DNA of 5,304 bases from Desulfobacterales bacterium (lineage in GTDB: Bacteria; Desulfobacterota; Desulfobacteria; Desulfobacterales; UBA5852). The notes below the pieces were generated by a model that was given only the letters and a program-made list of their open reading frames with translations, searched no databases and was not told where the DNA came from. Below are positions 1 through 5,304 of the stretch, piece after piece (positions within the stretch are counted from its first letter, which is position 1; the number at the start of each line of letters is the position of its first letter). The stretch is from the NCBI GenBank assembly GCA_016735415.1, contig JAERRP010000276.1:1-5304 (forward strand), written 5' to 3'. Both the position numbers and the translations under genes were made by a program.

Positions 1-437
1 AACCAGAATTTATACAAAAGTTTTTTATCTTCGATTTTTGCCAGACAGATGATGCCGTATTGGCCCGGTTCGTCAAAAGTGAAATTGGCGGCATATATTC
101 CGTTGTAGTCTTTCAGGCTTTCCACCGCTTCCTTCCGGGAAGGGGAAATGATCTTGATCTTGCCGACGGCCTTTTCAAGCGGCGCGTCCGTTTCGGCATC
201 GAAAAACTTCACCATCACGTGGTGGGTGGCCCCAGCGGGGTCCTTCATCTTCATGCTGGCCAGCGTCATCACCTGGAATTCGGCCTTGACCGCCTGGACC
301 GTGGCTTCGTGTTTGAAAGCACTCTGGTCCATGGCCATACCGCTGGACCCGCTCGCGGACAGGGCCGCTGATGTCACAACCAGTGATGCGGCAAGCAGCG
401 CACCCAATACGATGAACGATTTGATTCCGGTTGGCAT
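1..437 (-). CDS. Small exported protein, possible FixH/YtkA-like beta-sandwich, metal-efflux-associated (partial)
   Basis: The reading frame starts at ATG 437 and stays open for 145 codons to the left edge, so the C-terminus is missing. The start is fixed by an AAGGAG ribosome binding site at 444-449 with a 6-base spacer. Residues 1-28 form a signal peptide: a short polar start with one Lys, a hydrophobic stretch at 8-26, and a likely cleavage site after ALSA. The mature part begins with a flexible Gly/Ser/Met stretch (GSSGMAMD) and has Met57, Met62, Met64, His72, His73 and Met75, which could contact a soft metal. It then alternates short hydrophobic strands and turns, ending in a DEPGQYGIIC motif, as in small immunoglobulin-like periplasmic domains of the FixH/YtkA kind. 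It lies 47 bases downstream of the pump gene in the same direction and is probably cotranscribed. The family assignment is my inference; no catalytic motif is visible. It may be a periplasmic accessory to metal efflux. I am sure it is a real gene but unsure of its function. Confidence 0.8.
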   Translation of the reverse strand, partial: MPTGIKSFIVLGALLAASLVVTSAALSASGSSGMAMDQSAFKHEATVQAVKAEFQVMTLASMKMKDPAGATHHVMVKFFDAETDAPLEKAVGKIKIISPSRKEAVESLKDYNGIYAANFTFDEPGQYGIICLAKIEDKKLLYKFW

Positions 438-443
438 TGTTTT

Positions 444-449
444 CTCCTT
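444..449 (-). promoter_or_regulatory. Shine-Dalgarno site of the small exported protein gene
   Basis: AAGGAG on the minus strand, 6 bases before ATG 437. It fixes the start of the downstream gene and shows that the gene can be translated even though the pump gene upstream is interrupted. The 438-484 gap between the two genes shows no convincing hairpin terminator. Confidence 0.75.
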
Positions 450-484
450 TGCTATTCGCTTCCATATTCAAATGGTTTCGGTTT

Positions 485-3442
485 TTATTTCGGCAGGTTC
501 CATCCCTTCAACAGACCATAGATGGCCGGCACGACGACCAGCGTGAGAATTGTGGCGCTGATCATGCCCCCCACCATAGGCGCGGCGATACGCTTCATGA
601 CTTCCGATCCCGTGCCGTGGCTCCACATGATGGGCATCAGACCCGCCATGATGGCAACCACCGTCATCATCTTGGGGCGAACCCGCAACACGGCCCCTTC
701 AATGATGGCCTCGCGGAGATGGCGGCGGCTGAATTCCGGACCGGCTTTCTCCTTGAACTTGGAATAGGCGATATCGAGGTAGATGAGCATGACCACACCT
801 GTCTCGGCCGCCACACCGGCCAGGGCAATAAACCCGACCCCCACCGCCACGCTCATGTTGTAATCCAGCAAATACATGAGCCAGATGCCGCCGGTGAGGG
901 CAAAAGGAACGCTGAGCATAATAATCAGACATTCGGTCACGTTTTTGAAATTGAAATAGAGCAGCAGAAAAATAACCACCAGCGTCATGGGAACGACGAT
1001 CACCAGGCGCTTCTTGGCCCGCACCATGTACTCGTACTGCCCGCTCCATACGAGACTGTAACCCGGCGGCATCCGGATCTTATCCCGCACTGCCGCCTGG
1101 GCGTTCTTCACATAGGTTCCCACGTCGATGTCCGTGATATCAATATATATCCAGGCATTATTGCGCGCGTTTTAGCTCTTGATGGCCGGTGGTCCCTTGA
1201 CGATCGTGATGTCTGCCACCTGGATGATGGGGATCTGGGCCCCGGTGGGCGTCGGCACCAGTATCCGTTTGAGGGTTTCGAGCGAATCCCGCAGCTCGGT
1301 CCCGTAACGCAGGTTGACGGGATAACGTTCCAGCCCCTCCACGGTCTGGGTAATGTTCATACCGCCGATGGCGCTCACGATGATGTCCTGGATGTCTCCC
1401 ACCGTCAGGCCGTAGCGGGCCGCATCTTCCCGGCGAATTTTGTAGTCGAGAAAATTGCCGCCGGTCACCCGTTCCGCATAAACGCTGAGGGTCCCTTCCA
1501 TATCACGCAGGACGACCTCGATCTGTTCGCCCAGATCGCTCAGCACTTGGAGGTCCTCGCCCATGAGCTTGATGCCCACCGGGGTCTTGATTCCGGTGGA
1601 AAGCATGTCGATGCGGGCCTTGATGGGCATGGTCCAGGCGTTGGTCAACCCCGGAAACTGGATCGCCTGGTCCAGTTCCCGAATCAACTTATCCATGGTC
1701 ATGCCCTCGCGCCACTCGGATTCGGGTTTGAGTTGAATGGTGGTTTCGACCATGGACAAGGGGGCTGGATCGGTGGCGGTTTCCGCACGACCGATCTTGC
1801 CTAAAACGTGTTGCACCTCGGGAAAGGATGCAATGATGCGATCCGTTTGCTGGAGCACCTCGCGGGCCTTGGTGACCGAAATCCCCGGCAGCGTGGTCGG
1901 CATGTAGAGCATATCCCCCTCGTTCAGGGGCGGCATGAATTCCGATCCGATCCGCTGTAAAGGAATCCATGTGAGGGTCAGCACCACCACGGCCAGCAGG
2001 ATGACCGACGTTTTGGCCTTCAGCACTAATTCGATGATGGGATGGTAAATCCAGATGAGAAAGCGATTAACCGGGTTGCGGTGCTCCGGGCGAATCTTCC
2101 CGCGAATGAGATACCCCATCAACACCGGCACGATCGTAATCGACAGCAGGGCCGCCCCCATCATGGCATAGGTCTTGGTAAAGGCCAGCGGTCGGAACAG
2201 CCTTCCCTCCTGGGCTTCGAGCGTGAACACCGGCAGGAAACTGATGGCGATGATCAAGAGCGAAAAAAACAGGGCCGGTCCCACTTCCTTGGCCGCGTCC
2301 GTAATGAGTTCCCAGTGAGGTTTTTTACCGCCGTCCTGTTCGATGTGTTTATGGGCGTTTTCGATCATGACGATGGCGGCGTCCACCATGGCACCCACAG
2401 CGATGGCGATGCCCCCCAGACTCATGATATTGGCGTTGAGGCCCTGCTTTTCCATGATGATAAAACTGATAAAGACCCCCATTGGCAGGATGAAAATGCC
2501 CACCAGGGCGCTTCGGAAGTGAAACAGGAAGATAATGCAGACCACCGCCACGATCAGGCTCTCTTCGATCAGGGTGTTTTTCAGATTGTTGATGGCGCGC
2601 AGAATAAGGCTGGAACGGTCATAGACCTCTCTGATGCGCACGCCTTCGGGGAGCCCCGATTGAATTTCCTCGATCCGTTCTTTCACATTGCGGATCACCT
2701 CCAGAGCGTTTTCACCGAAGCGCATGACCACGATGCCGCTTACCACTTCACCCAGCCCGTTGTAGTCGGCGATGCCCCGTCGAATTTCCGGGCCAATCCG
2801 CACCGTGGCGATATTTCTCATAAGAATGGGGGTACCTCGCGGGCCAATGCCTACGGGAATGTTGCGAATATCTTCTAGCCCTTCGATGTACCCGCGGCCG
2901 CGGACCATGAATTCGGTTTCCCCCATTTCCACCACACGACCGCCGACATCGCTGTTGCTTCGCTTAATGGCCATCTGCACTTTCGGCAGGGGAATTTTGT
3001 AGGCCAACAGCTTGTTGGGATCCACCATGATCTGGTATTGTTTGACAAAACCGCCGACGGAAGCAACCTCCGCGACGCCATTGACACCGGTCAGTTCATA
3101 GCGCAGGAACCAGTCCTGAATCGAGCGCAGTTGGGACAGGTCGTGCCGGTCGCTCTCCAGGGTGTAGGCGTAAACCCACCCCACCCCGGTGGCATCCGGC
3201 CCCAGGGTCGGGTTGACCCCATCAGGCAGCCTTCCGGAAACGAAATTGAGGTACTCCAGTACGCGGCTGCGGGCCCAGTACATATCGGTGCCGTCTTCGA
3301 AGATCACATAGACGAAAGAAAAACCGAAGAAGGAGTACCCCCTCACCACGCTGGCGTAAGGAACGGAAAGCATGGCCGTGGTGAGGGGATAAGTCACCTG
3401 ATCTTCGACCACCTGGGGTGCCTGTCCCGGAAATTCCGTAAT
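485..3442 (-). pseudogene. cusA: CusA-like heavy-metal RND efflux pump, 5'-truncated and interrupted by an ochre stop
   Basis: This is the inner-membrane, proton-driven pump of a CusCBA-type system, which would export Cu(I)/Ag(I) through the adaptor and outer membrane channel. Homology begins at about 3439-3442 with TEFPGQAPQVVEDQVTYPL, which matches residue ~51 onward of E. coli CusA, so the N-terminus with transmembrane helix 1 is absent. The frame runs 746 codons from GTG 3412 to a TAA at 1172-1174, then continues in the same frame for 228 more residues to the natural stop at 485-487. Signature residues survive. The three CusA methionines (Met573, 623, 672) correspond to YMPTTLPG (Met codon 1901-1903), LSMVETT (1751-1753) and RIDMLSTG (1604-1606). 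The proton-relay residues correspond to Asp in GAMVDAAIVMIENAH (2381-2383), Glu in LAGVAAETG (803-805) and Lys in LRVRPKMMT (671-673). The Met cluster favours monovalent copper/silver over the Zn/Co/Cd of CzcA. Apart from the two lesions the length (~985 of ~1040 residues) is near normal. Fragments could start at GTG 3412 or GTG 1123, but neither would make a working pump. Confidence 0.9.
1172..1174 (-). other. In-frame nonsense codon (TAA) in the pump gene
   Basis: The minus strand reads PPAIKS-stop-NARNNAWIYID. E. coli CusA, as I recall it, has LKTENARPTSWIYID here, so the stop stands exactly where Glu is expected. GAA to TAA is one substitution. The reading frame is unchanged on both sides, so this is a point change and not a frameshift. 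It removes the last ~228 residues, including the C-terminal transmembrane bundle with the Glu and Lys of the proton relay. TAA is not a known selenocysteine or pyrrolysine codon, so recoding is unlikely. Confidence 0.85.
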
Positions 3443-3501
3443 GTTGCGGCGGTACCGATCAGGATGATGGTCACCGTCATGGATATCCCTTTTTTTGACA
3501 T
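3443..3501 (-). pseudogene. 5' remnant of the membrane fusion (CusB-like) gene
   Basis: An ATG at 3501 overlaps the outer membrane factor stop in a TGATG arrangement and follows an AGGAG at 3509-3513 with a 7-base spacer, so it is a properly built gene start. It encodes MSKKGISMTVTIILIGTAAT, a basic tip followed by a hydrophobic segment typical of the membrane anchor or signal of periplasmic adaptors. After about 20 codons the sequence changes to pump coding sequence in another frame; the original frame reaches TGA at 3394-3396 after 35 codons. In Cus/Czc operons the adaptor lies between the outer membrane factor and the pump, and a full one has roughly 400 or more residues. I infer that nearly all of it was deleted. 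The identity rests on position and the N-terminal character only, because no adaptor domain remains. ATG 3480, with AAGGGA before it, is an alternative start. Confidence 0.65.
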
Positions 3502-4892
3502 CAGTTAACTCCTGCCTTGGATGCTGCCGCGCGCCGGCGTGAGACCACCTTGGACCGGTTTCCCGACGGCGTCTTTTCTTTCCGTGGTGTCACCTCGATA
3601 TCCGCCAGGGCCGTCCCGGTAACGGTTTCAAGTTCAGTCAGCTTCTTGTAAATTTCAAACCGGTATTTCTCGGCCTGAAGTTCAAACCGCAGCCTGCGGA
3701 CGTGCGCGTTGATCATCGTGCCGAAATCCAGCTTGCCGACCTCGTAGGCCGCCAGTGACGCACGCGACCACAGGTCCGCCTGTTGCACCAAGCCCCCCTT
3801 GAACAGGCGGTAGTTTTCGCGAATGGCATCAATCTCATGGAGAATCGCATCCACCTGGTGCGGCAGGGCCTGTTGCTGATTTTCATAAGCTTTGGTGGTC
3901 GATCTGTGACGTTTCAAAGCCGCGGTCAACTGCCGGCCCTGTTTCCGGTGCTGATAAAGGGGAATGTTGACCACGACCGAAGCGGAAACAAAATCGGGCT
4001 GATCGTTCCCCATGTTGCCTTCATCGCGCTGACCGTAACCCACTTTGAAATCCATGTCGGGGTAAAAGTTTTTGCGCGCCAGCGCGATGTTCACCAAGGC
4101 CTTGTCGATTTCCGCCTGCCGGACCCGCAGCTGCGGGTTATGGCGTATGGCCAGGTCCCGCACTTCACCCGGATCGAGATCGATTTGCAGGAAATCGAAG
4201 CGCTCGAACTTCTCCACCGGCATGAAGTCGGATCGATTCAACAGCTCATTGATGCGCGACACCAGCACCCGCTGTTGCCCCTCCAGACTGACCTGTTCGT
4301 CGATCAGTTTACTCACCTCGACCTGCCCCTGAAAGACATCCTGCTGCAGCCCGCGTCCGGAGGCATACACGGCCTCCGCCACCCGCAGCATCTGCTTGAC
4401 CATCTGGGTCAACTCCAAATTAAAACGCAGTCCCTCCCGAACAAACCCCAGATCGTAGAATGCCAGCGCAAGCGATTTAACCAGTACCTGCGTTTTGACG
4501 TCGATAAGTGCCTGCTGGCGCTCCACGGCGATAGCGGCCCGCTGGGTGCGCAAATCGAGTTTCCCGAACCAGGGGAATTTCTGAGCGATGAAAAGCTGCT
4601 TCTGGGTCATGGGATCCTGGTCGAAACTGAAGCTGTCGGTGGGAAGATTGGCCACGCCCCCCCCCAGACGCGGATCGTCCAGAGCGCCCGCCACGGGGAC
4701 TTCTTCTGCCAGGGCCGCGAGCTCCTCTTTCAGGCTCAACAACTCCTCGCTGTGTTCGATCAGATCAATGATGAGCCGCTCGAGGGCGGGCGATTTTGAA
4801 TAGATGGCACGCACCTCAACTCCGGTGTCCGACCAGACGGGCACGGCCGTGATAAGAAAAAAGCTTAAAAAAGCGATGGATCTCTTGATCAT
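3501..4892 (-). CDS. CusC/CzcC-like outer membrane factor (TolC superfamily)
   Basis: A 463-residue outer membrane channel subunit that would form the trimeric exit duct of the RND efflux complex. ATG 4892 is chosen over ATG 4922 because an AAGGGGG at 4900-4906 sits 7 bases before it and because it starts a clean signal peptide: MIKRS, then a hydrophobic stretch to about residue 20, with cleavage near VWS-DTG. The Cys of a lipobox, present in E. coli CusC, is absent, so it is probably not a lipoprotein. Family traits include DDPRLGGG (72-79), QKFPWFGK (104-111), helical segments at 112-220, and the second repeat with HNPQLRVRQAEI (251-262) and ARKNFYPDMDFKVGYGQ (272-288), followed by VVVNIPLY (306-313). 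Length is normal. The last ~25 residues are rich in Lys and Arg, which is unusual for the family. The gene is first in the operon, its stop overlaps the adaptor remnant, and the frame is intact. With adaptor and pump broken, this copy has no partner in the window. Confidence 0.92.
   Translation of the reverse strand: MIKRSIAFLSFFLITAVPVWSDTGVEVRAIYSKSPALERLIIDLIEHSEELLSLKEELAALAEEVPVAGALDDPRLGGGVANLPTDSFSFDQDPMTQKQLFIAQKFPWFGKLDLRTQRAAIAVERQQALIDVKTQVLVKSLALAFYDLGFVREGLRFNLELTQMVKQMLRVAEAVYASGRGLQQDVFQGQVEVSKLIDEQVSLEGQQRVLVSRINELLNRSDFMPVEKFERFDFLQIDLDPGEVRDLAIRHNPQLRVRQAEIDKALVNIALARKNFYPDMDFKVGYGQRDEGNMGNDQPDFVSASVVVNIPLYQHRKQGRQLTAALKRHRSTTKAYENQQQALPHQVDAILHEIDAIRENYRLFKGGLVQQADLWSRASLAAYEVGKLDFGTMINAHVRRLRFELQAEKYRFEIYKKLTELETVTGTALADIEVTPRKEKTPSGNRSKVVSRRRAAASKAGVN
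3509..3513 (-). promoter_or_regulatory. Shine-Dalgarno site for the lost adaptor gene, inside the end of the outer membrane factor gene
   Basis: AGGAG on the minus strand, 7 bases before ATG 3501, within the last codons of the upstream gene. With the TGATG overlap it indicates translational coupling and is the best evidence that a gene once started here. Confidence 0.65.
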
Positions 4893-4899
4893 GAGATGA

Positions 4900-4906
4900 C
4901 CCCCTT
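4900..4906 (-). promoter_or_regulatory. Shine-Dalgarno site deciding the start of the outer membrane factor
   Basis: AAGGGGG on the minus strand with a 7-base spacer to ATG 4892. An ATG at 4922 would add ten polar residues before the signal peptide, has no such site, and would fall at or before the predicted transcription start. ATG 4892 is therefore preferred. Confidence 0.7.
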
Positions 4907-4920
4907 GTTGATGGGTTGAC

Positions 4921-5304
4921 ATGTCCGTTTTTCAACAAATGTGCCACTGGCAATTTTATCTCCCGGCCATATCGATCGTTGCGGGGGTATGCCTGCTTCT
5001 CGTACTCATCAGCATATCCACCTATCGCAACTTGAACCGCGAAAAACAGCGCGCCTTGGATTACAGCCAACGCCAGGGAATGACCCTCCTGCGGGCGCTG
5101 GAGGCCGGGGCCCGCACCGGTATGTCCCTGCCCTACTGGCGGGAAGACACCATCCGCACCCTGCTGGAAGAAACCGGCCGCGATGCAAACGTGGCCTACC
5201 TGTATCTGTATGACGCCGACGGTCGTATCCGGCACCATTCGATACCATCCAGCGAAGGAGCGATCAGCACATGGCGGCCGCCGATCGACGCGGAGCATCC
5301 CAGC
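4921..5304 (+). CDS. ZraS/HydH-like sensor histidine kinase, N-terminal part (partial)
   Basis: The frame is open from ATG 4921 for 128 codons to the right edge. It opens with a short cytoplasmic tip and one transmembrane helix at about residues 12-33, followed by a basic segment and a sensor region. The stretch LLRALEAGARTGM (56-68) and the following YWREDTIRTLLEE and VAYLYLYDADGRI match the pattern seen in the sensor region of ZraS-type kinases, as I know it. The HAMP/PAS, His-box and ATPase domains expected of the family lie beyond the window. No strong ribosome binding site precedes ATG 4921 or the alternative ATG 4939; a stop at 4909-4911 rules out starts further upstream except those two. 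The gene is divergent from the efflux operon, only 28 bases from ATG 4892, and probably senses periplasmic metal to control it together with a sigma-54-type response regulator that is not seen here. The role is inferred from resemblance and position. Confidence 0.8.
   Translation, partial: MSVFQQMCHWQFYLPAISIVAGVCLLLVLISISTYRNLNREKQRALDYSQRQGMTLLRALEAGARTGMSLPYWREDTIRTLLEETGRDANVAYLYLYDADGRIRHHSIPSSEGAISTWRPPIDAEHPS
4931..4946 (-). promoter_or_regulatory. Candidate sigma-54 (-24/-12) promoter of the efflux operon
   Basis: The minus strand reads TGGCACATTTGTTGAA. The sigma-54 consensus is TGGCAC-N5-TTGCW. The -24 box is perfect, the spacing is exact, and the -12 box differs only in the usual C (TTGA for TTGC). 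Transcription would start near 4920, about 28 bases before ATG 4892, leaving room for the AAGGGGG site. The divergent kinase resembles ZraS, whose partner ZraR is a sigma-54 activator, which fits this promoter class. The mismatch at the -12 GC is the main weakness. The element lies inside the kinase coding sequence, so any upstream activator sites would also be inside that gene. Confidence 0.65.

Noticed and set aside
438..484. Terminator or hairpin between pump and small protein genes
   Set aside because: Only a weak 4-base CCAT/ATGG pairing is visible, with no GC stem followed by a T-run on the minus strand.
485..1123. Separate 212-residue gene downstream of a shorter pump
   Set aside because: It is the in-frame C-terminal continuation of the same pump. 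Homology runs through the stop codon without a gap, and its GTG start has no convincing ribosome binding site.
431..1804. Long plus-strand open frame (457 codons) opposite the pump gene
   Set aside because: It is His/Asp/Gly-rich, low in hydrophobic order and lies antisense to clearly homologous RND sequence. It is a GC-bias shadow of the real gene.
2042..2878. Plus-strand open frame of 278 codons
   Set aside because: It is antisense to conserved pump sequence including the GAMVDAAIVMIENAH region, with a shadow-like composition and no ribosome binding site that I can see.
3783..4799. Plus-strand open frame of 338 codons
   Set aside because: It is antisense to the outer membrane factor, whose family motifs and start signals are clear. 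There is no recognisable domain.
4805..4820. Plus-strand TGGCACG box upstream of the kinase as a second sigma-54 promoter
   Set aside because: The -24 half is perfect, but the -12 position reads TCAA and lacks the TTGC core. It lies inside the outer membrane factor signal-peptide codons, about 100 bases from the kinase ATG.
4916..4944. TTGACA at 4916-4921 as a sigma-70 -35 box for the kinase
   Set aside because: No TATAAT-like hexamer lies 16-18 bases downstream, and transcription would begin inside the kinase coding sequence.
4816..5298. Minus-strand frame over the kinase start
   Set aside because: It overlaps the kinase N-terminus, which has a transmembrane helix and ZraS-like motifs, and also runs into the outer membrane factor start. 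It is a shadow.

Overview
The window holds most of a CusCBA-type heavy-metal (probably Cu(I)/Ag(I)) RND tripartite efflux operon on the minus strand. It faces the start of a ZraS/HydH-like sensor histidine kinase gene on the plus strand. The RND protein reads closest to CusA-like pumps, the kinase resembles ZraS, and the promoter between them looks sigma-54-dependent. Together with moderately high GC and clear Shine-Dalgarno sites, this suggests a Gram-negative proteobacterium, quite possibly a deltaproteobacterium (Desulfobacterota). The taxonomic guess is inference only.

Layout from right to left, in the direction of operon transcription. (1) 4921-5304, plus: N-terminus of the sensor kinase, cut by the window edge. 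(2) 4931-4946, minus: a sigma-54-like -24/-12 promoter lying inside the first codons of the kinase gene and pointing at the efflux operon. (3) 3501-4892, minus: an intact CusC/CzcC-like outer membrane factor. (4) 3443-3501, minus: the first ~20 codons of what looks like the membrane fusion (CusB-like) gene, translationally coupled to the outer membrane factor. (5) 485-3442, minus: a CusA-like RND pump gene that has lost its first ~50 codons and carries an in-frame ochre stop at 1172-1174. (6) 1-437, minus: a small exported protein with its own ribosome binding site, running off the left edge.

The main result is that this operon is broken. Nearly all of the adaptor gene and the 5' end of the pump gene are missing at one junction near 3440-3450. 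The pump is also interrupted by a single-codon nonsense change where CusA has Glu. The rest of the pump frame (about 985 codons) is open and keeps the three-methionine metal cluster and the proton-relay residues, so the damage looks recent, or is a sequence or assembly error. The outer membrane factor, the regulatory region and the downstream small protein look intact.

As inferred, the kinase and an unseen sigma-54 activator partner would sense periplasmic metal and switch on the operon. The pump itself could not be made in full from this copy. I found no mobile element, CRISPR array, RNA gene or clear terminator, and no wholly new system. The parts worth a second look are the double lesion, the promoter embedded in the divergent kinase gene, and the uncharacterised small protein.
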